Assembly (NCBI GenBank): GCA_022510905.1
Contig: JAFLSN010000003.1
Location: forward strand, 62,001 to 126,000
From: Treponema sp.
GTDB lineage: Bacteria > Spirochaetota > Spirochaetia > Treponematales > Treponemataceae
DNA length: 64,000 bases
Direction: 5' to 3'
A program made the position numbers and the translations under genes. The number at the start of each line of letters is the position of its first letter. The first letter of the stretch is position 1. Under the pieces are notes generated by a model that ran no database searches, was not told the origin of the DNA, and saw nothing but the letters and a program-made list of their open reading frames with translations. Positions 44,472 through 52,897 of the stretch are shown one piece after another.

Positions 44472-45611
44472 ATGAACATGGCTTTTGTGAAACGATGGAT
44501 GTTATATGCTGCACTGGCGGTGCAGGTTGTGCTGTTTTTTTCTTGTGCAAAGGCTCAAAAAGAAATTCCTGTGCTGATACCTTCGCAAAAAAATCACGTG
44601 TGGTATTATTTTACGCCGTATACCATAGAGCGGGTTGACCTTCCACAGCATGCGCCTGCGGTGCTTGAAAAGCCTTGGACAGAAGCCATTCGTATTTCTT
44701 CGGCGGGGTCTGTTCCTGGCGGGCAGAATGCATACGCGGTGGTGAATCATGCTGGCGTGCTCGAATGTACGCAGACTGGCGCGACTTTGTATCCAGATGT
44801 TTCCATCTTTTCAGACAACAGCGCGGAAGGCCTTGTGTTCAGTGATGATGTGCCAGTTTTTTATCTTTACCGCAGCACATTTTTTTACAAGGATGTGTTG
44901 GCTCCTGCTTCAAATGCCCGCCCATTTTTGATGGAATTCAATCCGCGGTCAAAAATCAGCTTTCCGCTTGTTTCGTATGCAAACCTTCAGCTGGGAAGTG
45001 AAGAGCAGGTGACGGGGTTTGTATGGAACGGCAAGACATGGGCATGTTCCACCAAACGTATACTTCCAGATGAAGTGATATTTTCATATTTTTTGTGGGA
45101 ACCGATTGTGGCGCTTACGGAGCTTTCTCCTGCGCTTTCTGCAGACGTGTTTACGTTCACGCCTTCCACGGAACGTGACTGGCTAAACCTGAATATGCCG
45201 CATCTGTTTTATGAAGCGCCTAAACCGCTCAAAAAACTGCTTAAAAGTATTCCCGCATCATTTCCGTTTTACATACAGTGGCGCGATACTTCAGGCACAA
45301 GCCCTGTGTATTATTATCAAGAAGGGAACGGCGATGTTCCGGTGAATGCCTTTGCCTGCCAAACACAATACGCAGGCTACACTCTCGCCGTGTTTGCGGA
45401 TGGCACCACCTATGTGCAGCGCCGCACTGACACCACTGAAAAACTTGTCGCATTCAGGCTGCCGTTGCTTCCGGCCGGGTACTGCTATGGTGAATGCGCG
45501 GTTGCAGGAAATACTTTGTATGTTGCCTGGGAGCAGCGCACTTTTTATAAAACAGGCCGTGCCGGATGTATTGCGGTAAACCTTGTATCTGTGTTATCGC
45601 AGGTAAACTAG
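44472..45611 (+). CDS. Putative lipoprotein, unknown
   Basis: A 379-residue lipoprotein: signal WMLYAALAVQVVLFFSC with lipobox FFSC. The mature part has repeated beta-strand-like stretches ending in aromatic residues (VPVFYLYRSTFFY, YTLAVFADGTTYVQ, TLYVAWEQRTF), as in beta-propeller-like or outer-surface proteins, but I recognise no family. A TATAGT box (44460-44465) ends six bases before the ATG. It overlaps the convergent oppA-like gene tail to tail by 18 bases. Confidence 0.65.
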   Translation: MNMAFVKRWMLYAALAVQVVLFFSCAKAQKEIPVLIPSQKNHVWYYFTPYTIERVDLPQHAPAVLEKPWTEAIRISSAGSVPGGQNAYAVVNHAGVLECTQTGATLYPDVSIFSDNSAEGLVFSDDVPVFYLYRSTFFYKDVLAPASNARPFLMEFNPRSKISFPLVSYANLQLGSEEQVTGFVWNGKTWACSTKRILPDEVIFSYFLWEPIVALTELSPALSADVFTFTPSTERDWLNLNMPHLFYEAPKPLKKLLKSIPASFPFYIQWRDTSGTSPVYYYQEGNGDVPVNAFACQTQYAGYTLAVFADGTTYVQRRTDTTEKLVAFRLPLLPAGYCYGECAVAGNTLYVAWEQRTFYKTGRAGCIAVNLVSVLSQVN

Positions 45612-47183
45612 GTTTGGTAGCTGTGAACATGTCTGTTTGATGTACAGATATTTGAGCGGATGCAAATCAAGGGCGTTTATCTGCCAGCCGCCAACCATAT
45701 TCAAATCAATTACATGCAAGCTTATGGGGTGTGTTATCGGAATTATCATGCCTTTGTCGAGCAGCAATTGTTCGGCCTGGGCAAGTAGTTTGTAGCGTTC
45801 ATTCGTGTTTTCTGCTCGGGCTGCTTCAACCAGGAGCTGGTTATATGTGGCATCGTTAAAGCTTGAAATATTCAGGGAAGAGCCACCTCGGAACAGTTCC
45901 AAAAACGCCAGCGGATCTGCAAAATCGCCAATCCATGAATATGAAAATAAATCTGCATTCCAGCCGGAGATGGAAGCATTGTAGCGTTCCATTGGCGTTA
46001 TCTGTACTGTAAGCTCGACACCGAGCGGCTCCCATGCCGTTTTGAGCAATTCAGCCCAGGTGCGCATGTATTCGTTGTCGGTGATGGCAAACACGAGCGG
46101 AATTTTTTTGTTGCGCGGAACATTGGCTTTGTCTCTGGCGGCATTCATCAATTCAACTGCGTCTTCGGGGTCATATTCTGTAATGCCTTGCACTGTGGGA
46201 TAGCCGTTGAGAGGGTACACCAGCGTGGTTGCGGGAACAAAATAGCCTTTGCGCAGGTTGTCATATGGAATTGCTTCAAGCAGGGCCCGCCGAAAATCAG
46301 GATTGTTCCAAGGTTCATTCTGTCCTTTGAAAAACAGGTAGTGCGTACCGAATTCCGCAGAAATATGGATGGAGTCTGGGTTCAAGATTTTTGTGGAATC
46401 AACGGCTCCCGCCACCCAATCAGCCTCGCCTGTGTTGTATGCGTGGGCATTTTCAGCAATGTCAGCGCTCAGCATAATCTTGATTGACGGAATACGTACA
46501 TTTTTTGCATCGTAGTATTTTTGGTTTTTTTCAAGCGTCATCAGCTTGTCTTTGTAGGATTTCAACACAAAAGCGCCGCTGTATACATGTTCGTTTTTGC
46601 TGATTGCGGCAAATGCATAGTGGCACAGGATTTTTGAAAGATGCTCGGCTGGTTCTGCAAGATGAACCACCAGTGTGTGGTCATTGCGCACGGTAATGCG
46701 CACATCATCTGCGGAAGCAGTTCCTGCACGAAATGCTGCGGCTCCTTCAATGCAGTCTAGCAGCGATGCGAACGAGGCTTCTGGCGTACTCAGCAGCGTG
46801 AGCCATGAATCGCGGAATGTCTGCGCGGTAATCGGTTCGCCGTCGCTGAATGTGGCGTCAGTGCGGAGCGTAAATGTCCAGCGTTTTTTGTCGCGGGAAA
46901 TCTTGTAGCTTGTGCACAGCGCAGGGATTGGGTCAAGTGTGGCAGGGTCATACGAAAACAGCCCTTCATACAGCCCAATCAGAATCTGCGCTTCCGAAGA
47001 ATAATTTGCCGTGTATGGGTCAAGATTGTACGGAAAATCAGCTTCAATGATAGTGATTTCGCGCTGGTCGTCTGATGCAGGAACGGCGGTGTTTGATTCA
47101 TCAGCATTTGATATAGGTTGAGCGCATACAGAGGCCGCAAACAGGCTGCACAATGCACCAAGTAAAGCGTGTTTATACATCAT
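45594..47183 (-). CDS. Peptide ABC transporter substrate-binding protein (OppA family)
   Basis: A 529-residue extracytoplasmic binding protein with a cleavable signal peptide (HALLGALCSLFAASVCAQ). SBP family 5 stretches are visible: LDPYTANYSSEAQILIGLYEGLF, SDGEPITAQTFRDSW, NPDFRRALLEAIPYDNL, and WNADLFSYSWIGDFADPLAFLELF. It binds oligopeptides or related ligands for an Opp-type permease that is not in the window. GGGGA lies six bases before the ATG. It overlaps the end of the upstream unknown gene by 11 bases, so the two are coupled. Confidence 0.9.
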   Translation of the reverse strand: MMYKHALLGALCSLFAASVCAQPISNADESNTAVPASDDQREITIIEADFPYNLDPYTANYSSEAQILIGLYEGLFSYDPATLDPIPALCTSYKISRDKKRWTFTLRTDATFSDGEPITAQTFRDSWLTLLSTPEASFASLLDCIEGAAAFRAGTASADDVRITVRNDHTLVVHLAEPAEHLSKILCHYAFAAISKNEHVYSGAFVLKSYKDKLMTLEKNQKYYDAKNVRIPSIKIMLSADIAENAHAYNTGEADWVAGAVDSTKILNPDSIHISAEFGTHYLFFKGQNEPWNNPDFRRALLEAIPYDNLRKGYFVPATTLVYPLNGYPTVQGITEYDPEDAVELMNAARDKANVPRNKKIPLVFAITDNEYMRTWAELLKTAWEPLGVELTVQITPMERYNASISGWNADLFSYSWIGDFADPLAFLELFRGGSSLNISSFNDATYNQLLVEAARAENTNERYKLLAQAEQLLLDKGMIIPITHPISLHVIDLNMVGGWQINALDLHPLKYLYIKQTCSQLPNLVYLR

Positions 47184-48600
47184 CTGAAATCCCCAATTTT
47201 TTGAGCTGAGCTTTTTCTTCAACATAGGCCGTATATTCTGCGCGGTACTGGTTTACCCTGATGAAGTTGTTTTTAAGCGCAGACAGTTCCATCTTTATGC
47301 CTTTGATTTTTGAGCGGTTCATGGCAGAAACCGAATTTTTAAAAAAGTCGTCAAGGCCGGCTAGCAACGAAAAAAGTTTTGTGTTTTCTGAAACGTGCTT
47401 GTTTATAAATTCAATAATGCCTTCGTCCTGCATTGCATTTAGGCGGCTGTACCCTGAAGATTGTTTTGCGTTGAACGAAGCATAAAATTTGGCGCGTTTG
47501 TTCAATTCAACCATAAATTCGTTGTAGCGAATGCGTTCACGCCGTGGAGTTTCTTTTCCGGACTCGGTAATCATAATTTCGTATTCAACGCTGGGTTCTG
47601 AAAGTCCAAATATTTTACGAATGAATTTTATGAACTTTCTGCCTGCTGTGTTGTGTTCGGTTTCAATTACATCGTGGTTCTGTATGAATTTTTCTATCAC
47701 GACCGTGTATTGGTCAGAAAATCCGCCAAGACTGCGCACCGCGTTCATAAGCACTTCATGCGTATTCATGGCATCTTCTTTTTTGCGTGTCTTTTTTTTG
47801 GCAACGCTGAGCATGGCAACAAGACGGTCGCGGTTTCGCTGTTTGTCTGGGCCAACTTCTTCAGCTACAAGCTCCGTTACAAGCTCAGGAACGAACGCGC
47901 GTTTTCCCATCACATTGGTGTAGAGCCGTTTGATTTCAGCCTGCATATCCGCCGCAGACTGATATGCTTTTGCTCGGTTGAATTGTGGATTTGCAAGCAC
48001 CTGTTTTCTGATGTCGGCCTTGTACAGCTGTTTTTGGAACTCCGTGAGGGTTTTGAGCGTGGCTGTAATGTTTTGAATTGATTCGGCTGCTTTTGAAATG
48101 CTGTCGTTTATCAAGCCGAGCGTAATCTGCTGCGCACCGCTTTTGGCTTCGTTCAAGACCGTGGCGAGCGCTTTTGTGTTGGGCTTGTTTGAGCCTGTAG
48201 ACAGATTGTTCCAGATGAATGTGTCATTCAGATTTGCCAGCTGATGAACTTTTTCCATTGGAAGCTGGTCTACTGAAAATTTCATATAGTTGCAGACAAA
48301 ATCGACCATGCTTTCGTAATCGCTTATACGGAGGCCCAGCACTTTTGCTCGCTCGTTTTCTGTAAACGCTGTGTTGTCTGGACATTCGATTTTGGAAATC
48401 TTTTTTTCTTTTTTGTATGGGTCTGAGATAATGAGCGATTTGTTTTTGAGCGCTTCGATAATATTCCGCACACACGAAAGGTGCAGACGGTATTCGTCTT
48501 GCGCCTTGGGCAGTTCGGTTATGTCGAGCTGATCTTTTCTTGTTTCAAGTAGCGCGAACAGCTGTTCTTCAAAATTGTCTTTGCTGGTTTCATCTGCCAT
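47173..48600 (-). CDS. Cytoplasmic helical protein, unknown, coupled to oppA-like gene
   Basis: A 475-residue soluble protein, Lys/Glu-rich and almost wholly helical by composition, with no signal peptide and no family I recognise. A basic stretch KKKTRKKED lies near residue 265. A TATAAT box (48607-48612) ends six bases before ATG 48600; the longer frame lies across this box and is rejected. Its last codons overlap the binding-protein start, an odd pairing that suggests stoichiometric expression. It is probably spirochaete-specific, but I cannot verify this. Confidence 0.72.
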   Translation of the reverse strand: MADETSKDNFEEQLFALLETRKDQLDITELPKAQDEYRLHLSCVRNIIEALKNKSLIISDPYKKEKKISKIECPDNTAFTENERAKVLGLRISDYESMVDFVCNYMKFSVDQLPMEKVHQLANLNDTFIWNNLSTGSNKPNTKALATVLNEAKSGAQQITLGLINDSISKAAESIQNITATLKTLTEFQKQLYKADIRKQVLANPQFNRAKAYQSAADMQAEIKRLYTNVMGKRAFVPELVTELVAEEVGPDKQRNRDRLVAMLSVAKKKTRKKEDAMNTHEVLMNAVRSLGGFSDQYTVVIEKFIQNHDVIETEHNTAGRKFIKFIRKIFGLSEPSVEYEIMITESGKETPRRERIRYNEFMVELNKRAKFYASFNAKQSSGYSRLNAMQDEGIIEFINKHVSENTKLFSLLAGLDDFFKNSVSAMNRSKIKGIKMELSALKNNFIRVNQYRAEYTAYVEEKAQLKKLGISDDV

Positions 48601-48711
48601 GATTTTATTATACAGGTTTTTCCAAAAAAATACCACTGCTTCTATTGGTTATATATATAATTTTATGTGAATGGCAAGTGCAAAGGATAAAGTTTGGGCC
48701 GGTATTGTTTT

Positions 48712-48759
48712 GAAAAAGGGCAGCGCCGATAAAAGTGCACTAGGTTATCAACGCTGCCC
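48712..48759 (-). terminator. Terminator of the metY-like gene
   Basis: On the minus strand GGGCAGCG (48752-48759) pairs with CGCTGCCC (48718-48725), followed by TTTTTC. It lies 125 bases past the stop of the sulfhydrylase gene, with no gene in between. Confidence 0.7.
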
Positions 48760-48883
48760 ACAAATATTTTATGTATCGCTCGGCGCGGCATGGCTGTTTT
48801 GTCAGGCCGCAGATTCTGTTTATGAAAAACTTGGTTGCATTTCTGCGTTCTGTGCGGATTGAAGGTTAAATAGTTTGAACGGT

Positions 48884-50179
48884 TCAACCCTTGAACGCTT
48901 GGTCAAGGTCTGCAATGATGTCTTCCGCTGTTTCCGTTCCGACTGAGATTCGGATTGTGTTGGGTTTGATTCCTTGGTCAAGCAGTTCTTCTTCATTCAG
49001 TTGAGAATGGGTAGTGCTTGCCGGGTGAATCACCAGCGATTTTACATCTGCAACGTTTGCAAGCAGCGAAAAGATTTGCAGTCGGTCAATAAACTGCTGT
49101 GCTTCTTTTGCACCGCCTTTTATTTCAAACGTGAAAATAGAGCCCCCGCCGTTGGGATAGTATTTTTGGTACAGGGCGTGGTCAGGATGGTTTTCGAGGG
49201 CCGGATGGTTTATGTGTTCAACATATGGACTCTTTTGCAGATATGCCAATACTTTCTTGGTGTTTTCAGCATGGCGTTCCACGCGGAGAGAAAGCGTTTC
49301 AAGTCCCTGCAGCAAGAGGAATGCATTGAATGGGGAAATTGCAGCGCCTGTGTCGCGGAGCAAAATGGCCCGAATCTTGGTGACAAAGGCCGCGGCTCCA
49401 ACTGCTTTTACAAATGAAATGCCGTGATAGCTTGGGTTCGGGTCAACCAGCGAAGCGAATCGACCGCTCCTGGCCCAATCAAACTTGCCGCTGTCAACAA
49501 TTACGCCACCCAATGTTGTGCCGTGTCCGCCAATAAATTTTGTTGCAGAATGAATAACGATGTCGGCACCATGTTCAATCGGTCTGAACAGGAACGGCGT
49601 TGAAAACGTTGCATCTACCACCAGCGGAATGTTGTTCTCATGTGCAAGCTGCGCAAGTGCATCAATGTCTGGAACATCGCTGTTTGGATTGCCCAGCGTT
49701 TCTGTGTAGATTGCCTTGGTTTCCGGCTTGATTGCTTTTTTTACTTCATCAAGATTATGGATGTCAACAAATGATGTGGTAATTCCGTATTTGGCAAGCG
49801 TGTGTGCTAGCAGGTTGTATGTGCCGCCATAAATGGTTTTTGCACTCACAATGTGGCCGCCGCCTTCCGCGAGGTTTTCGATTGTGTAAGTGACTGCCGC
49901 TGCGCCAGAGGCAACCGCGAGAGCTGCGATTCCACCTTCAAGGGCCGCAATTCGTTTTTCAAACACGTCCTGCGTGGAATTTGTTAAGCGTCCGTAAATG
50001 TTGCCCGCGTCCTGCAAGCTGAACCGTGCGGCTGCATGTTCTGAATTTTTGAACACGTAGGAAGTAGTTTGATAGATGGGAACAGCGCGTGAATCAGTTA
50101 CCGGGTCAGGCGTTTCCTGTCCAATGTGAAGTTGCTTTGTTTCAAATCCCCATTTTGAGGTGTCAGTGATTGCTGCCAT
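48884..50179 (-). CDS. metY: O-acetylhomoserine sulfhydrylase (MetY type)
   Basis: A PLP enzyme of the Cys/Met metabolism family, 431 residues, which makes homocysteine from O-acetylhomoserine and sulfide. It starts with ETKQLHIGQ and has PIYQTTSYVFKN, YGRLTNSTQDVFEKRIAALEGG, the PLP lysine in HSATKFIGGHG near residue 212, and the C-terminal RISVGTETAEDIIADLDQA. The ~430-residue length with the insert typical of MetY separates it from MetB and MetC. AGGAG precedes ATG 50179 by six bases. It has its own promoter, a structured leader and a terminator. Confidence 0.92.
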   Translation of the reverse strand: MAAITDTSKWGFETKQLHIGQETPDPVTDSRAVPIYQTTSYVFKNSEHAAARFSLQDAGNIYGRLTNSTQDVFEKRIAALEGGIAALAVASGAAAVTYTIENLAEGGGHIVSAKTIYGGTYNLLAHTLAKYGITTSFVDIHNLDEVKKAIKPETKAIYTETLGNPNSDVPDIDALAQLAHENNIPLVVDATFSTPFLFRPIEHGADIVIHSATKFIGGHGTTLGGVIVDSGKFDWARSGRFASLVDPNPSYHGISFVKAVGAAAFVTKIRAILLRDTGAAISPFNAFLLLQGLETLSLRVERHAENTKKVLAYLQKSPYVEHINHPALENHPDHALYQKYYPNGGGSIFTFEIKGGAKEAQQFIDRLQIFSLLANVADVKSLVIHPASTTHSQLNEEELLDQGIKPNTIRISVGTETAEDIIADLDQAFKG

Positions 50180-50199
50180 AAAACACTCCTTCATAAAAC

Positions 50200-50275
50200 G
50201 CGGCACATATGCCGCACATGGTTGCTTGCGGAATTCAAGTTGCACCGCAACTTTGTGAAAGGAACAGACTGTTCT
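50200..50275 (-). promoter_or_regulatory. Two palindromes in the metY leader
   Basis: GCGGCA-CATA-TGCCGC (50200-50215) and GAACAG-A-CTGTTC (50262-50274). Both lie between the promoter and the ribosome site and could be operators or RNA hairpins. I see no match to a known SAM riboswitch. Confidence 0.4.
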
Positions 50276-50304
50276 TTTTACAGTTCCGTTTTGATTGTGA
50301 TAAA

Positions 50305-50333
50305 TACATAGCGGAATAATAGGTTTTTGTCAA
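50305..50333 (-). promoter_or_regulatory. metY promoter
   Basis: On the minus strand a perfect TTGACA (50328-50333), an exact 17-bp spacer and TATGTA (50305-50310). It leaves a leader of about 115 bases with two palindromes. Confidence 0.65.
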
Positions 50334-50383
50334 GGCATTTCGCACTTTTTTTTTCAGCGTATTCCTGCTATACTGGTTCAACT

Positions 50384-51976
50384 ATGCAGGAACAAAAAAA
50401 ACGAACGGTTGTCGCTGTGACAGGCTCTTCAGGAGCCATGGGTGGCGAAGTGGTTGCCCATCTTCTTGATTCAGCAAACGGTTATGAGCTTCGGCTTCTT
50501 GTACGCAATGTAAAAAAATTACGGAGCTTTTTTAAATCGCTGCTGCGGCGCGGAAAAAATCGAATTACGTTGGTTCAGGGGAACCTCAAAAATTATGCTG
50601 ATGTGGAACGGCTTGTAACGGGTGCCGACTATGTTATTCACTGCGGAGCTGTCATTCCTCCAAAGGCTGACCACAACCCGCAGAACACGTTTGACACAAA
50701 CTATACGGGCACAAAAAACATTGTCGAAGCCATAAAAAATTCCGGCCGCGCTGAATCAATCAAACTGGTGCATATTTCAACGGTAGCCGTATACGGAAAT
50801 CGCGACTACCATCATCCGTGGTGCCGCATGGGAGATCCGCTGCTTCCTAGCGCTTACGATTATTATTCTGCCGCAAAAGTGAAGGGGGAACGCGCCGTGC
50901 TCGAAAGCGGACTTCCGCATTGGGTGGTGCTTCGTCAGACCGCAGTCTATCACAAATATTTTTTGGCAAACAACATGAACGATGGCCTCATGTTTCATAC
51001 TTGCTGGAATTCTCCGCTTGAATGGATTACCGATCGAGACAGTGGCTTGATGATTGAACATCTGGTGGATTATGATATTGAAGGAAAACTGAACGGTTTT
51101 TGGAAAAACGACTACAACATTGGCGGTGGCGCACCGTGCCGCGAAACAGGCTATGAAACATTTAATTCTGGCTTTGGTCTTATGGGTGCCACCGCTGAAA
51201 AATTCTTTGAGCCGTACTGGAATATTCCGCGCAATTTTCACGGTGTGTGGTACACCGATTCCCACGTGCTGGACAGCTGGCTTCATTACCGTACCGAAAG
51301 TTCTGCCGACTACTGGAAGCGTATGGAAAAATCTTTGTGGTATTACAAATTGGGGGCCATTGTTCCTGCAAAATTGATTCGGCGTTTTGCTATTGAACGG
51401 CTTTTAAAAAACAGCAACGCCCCCATGAATTGGGTACGCCTAAACAAGACCGGGCGGCTCAATGCGTTTTGGGGCGGCAGAAAGGCATTTGAAGCAGTGC
51501 CAAAGACTTGGGACAAATTTCCCGTGCTTGCAAAGGGTCAAACTCCGGAAGGTTCCGTCAGCTATTCTGATTTAAAAGATGAATCCAAGGCGCAACGGTA
51601 TAAATTGAGCCACGGTTATGACGAAACAAAAGCAGATTCTGATTTGGATTTGTCCGACATGCAGCAGGCTGCGCAGTTCCGCGGCGGTTCTGTGCTTTCG
51701 CAGACAATGACCCGCGGCGATTTGCACAGCCCCTTGCGGTGGAAGTGCCACAACGGTCACGAATTTGCTTCAACGCCGTTTACAATTCTAAAGGCAGGGT
51801 TTTGGTGCCCGATTTGCTGCGAGGCGGTTCCTTGGGCTTTTGACAAAGTGGCGGCGCATATTCCATTTTATGCACAGTTGTGGTACGACACACATTCAAA
51901 ATCAGAAGAAAACAATGTATATCCTGTTGATGAGCATGAAGATGACGACATGCTCGTTGAGGCAAAAAAATTGTAG
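50384..51976 (+). CDS. NAD-dependent epimerase/dehydratase fused to a C-terminal zinc module
   Basis: A 530-residue protein. The N-terminal ~330 residues are an extended short-chain dehydrogenase: TGSSGAMGGEVVAHLL near residue 12, HCGAVIPPKADHN, HISTVAVYG, and the catalytic YYSAAKVKGE. A middle region of ~120 residues is unique. Residues ~453-485 form a treble-clef-like zinc module, WKCHNGHEF then GFWCPICC, like those found in some DNA- and nucleotide-related proteins. An acidic tail follows. The substrate is unknown. A TATACT box (50369-50374) lies nine bases before the ATG. It heads a three-gene unit with a flavodoxin-ferredoxin protein and ApbE. Confidence 0.8.
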   Translation: MQEQKKRTVVAVTGSSGAMGGEVVAHLLDSANGYELRLLVRNVKKLRSFFKSLLRRGKNRITLVQGNLKNYADVERLVTGADYVIHCGAVIPPKADHNPQNTFDTNYTGTKNIVEAIKNSGRAESIKLVHISTVAVYGNRDYHHPWCRMGDPLLPSAYDYYSAAKVKGERAVLESGLPHWVVLRQTAVYHKYFLANNMNDGLMFHTCWNSPLEWITDRDSGLMIEHLVDYDIEGKLNGFWKNDYNIGGGAPCRETGYETFNSGFGLMGATAEKFFEPYWNIPRNFHGVWYTDSHVLDSWLHYRTESSADYWKRMEKSLWYYKLGAIVPAKLIRRFAIERLLKNSNAPMNWVRLNKTGRLNAFWGGRKAFEAVPKTWDKFPVLAKGQTPEGSVSYSDLKDESKAQRYKLSHGYDETKADSDLDLSDMQQAAQFRGGSVLSQTMTRGDLHSPLRWKCHNGHEFASTPFTILKAGFWCPICCEAVPWAFDKVAAHIPFYAQLWYDTHSKSEENNVYPVDEHEDDDMLVEAKKL

Positions 51977-51982
51977 GTGCCC

Positions 51983-52897
51983 ATGAAAGCAATTCTTTAT
52001 GTATTTTCGGGAACAGGAAACACGAGGCTCATTGCTGAGCAGTATCAGGCCGCGCTTGATTTGTACGAAGTAAGAATTTTTGATGTGCAGCATCTACAAA
52101 GCCATCCTGAAATTCCTAATCCGCATGACTATGAGCTTGTGGGTTTTGGCTACCCCGTGCACGGTTTTAACGCTCCAAAAATTATGGTTGATTTCTGCCG
52201 CTCACTTCCAAGAAGCGGCGCTAAAAAAACTGCCGCGTTTATTTTTAAATCGAGCGGCGAAGGTCTTTCATTCAACAGATATTCATCACAGAAGATGATA
52301 AGAATTCTTGAAAAAAAAGGATTTCGGTTTTTGCTGGAGCGCCATTACGTTATGCCGTACAACATGATTTTTCGCCATACGCCCGAGATGGTCAAAAGCG
52401 AATGGCTGTACGCAAAAGCAATGGTGCGCCTGAATGCCGCCGAGATCCAAAACGGCAAAACAGAAAATGTACACACCAATCCATTCAAAGGCTGGTTCGT
52501 TCCTTTTATCCGTGTTGAATGGCTGTATGCGCAACTGCAAGGTCCTGCCATGCGTGTTGATTTGAAAAAATGTGTCAGATGCATGAAGTGCGTTGAAAGC
52601 TGCCCTTATGACAACATAACGTACACTGGCACCTCGTTCAAATTTGGCATGAAATGTGCGTTATGCGTTCGGTGCTCGTTTAACTGTCCTGCGTGCGCCA
52701 TCAGTATCGGTCTGCTGAACAAATGGCGTATCAACGGGAGCTACAATATCAAAAAAACTGCCGCCGACCCGTTGGTGCCGTTCCCGTATTTTACGCAGGA
52801 ACTAAGAGGGGTCAAAAGGTGGCTTTATTACAAATATTACCGTGCATGCGATGCGGCTCTTGCTGCCGCTGGCATGTCTGTGCAGGAAGATGAATGA
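51983..52897 (+). CDS. EFR1-family flavodoxin plus 2[4Fe-4S] ferredoxin fusion
   Basis: A 304-residue electron carrier. The flavodoxin-like half starts LYVFSGTGNTRLIAEQY (FMN phosphate loop) with GFGYPVHGFNAP. The ferredoxin half has CVRCMKCVESCP near residue 197 and CALCVRCSFNCP near 222, each closing with the fourth Cys after a proline-like context (SCPYDN, NCPACA). It would pass low-potential electrons to the upstream dehydrogenase or to the flavinylation system downstream. GTG 51977 is a possible earlier start. Its stop overlaps apbE by ATGA. Confidence 0.85.
   Translation: MKAILYVFSGTGNTRLIAEQYQAALDLYEVRIFDVQHLQSHPEIPNPHDYELVGFGYPVHGFNAPKIMVDFCRSLPRSGAKKTAAFIFKSSGEGLSFNRYSSQKMIRILEKKGFRFLLERHYVMPYNMIFRHTPEMVKSEWLYAKAMVRLNAAEIQNGKTENVHTNPFKGWFVPFIRVEWLYAQLQGPAMRVDLKKCVRCMKCVESCPYDNITYTGTSFKFGMKCALCVRCSFNCPACAISIGLLNKWRINGSYNIKKTAADPLVPFPYFTQELRGVKRWLYYKYYRACDAALAAAGMSVQEDE

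Noticed and set aside
50180-50383. SAM riboswitch upstream of metY
   Set aside because: No match to the conserved core sequences of SAM-I, SAM-II or SAM-IV that I can recognise.
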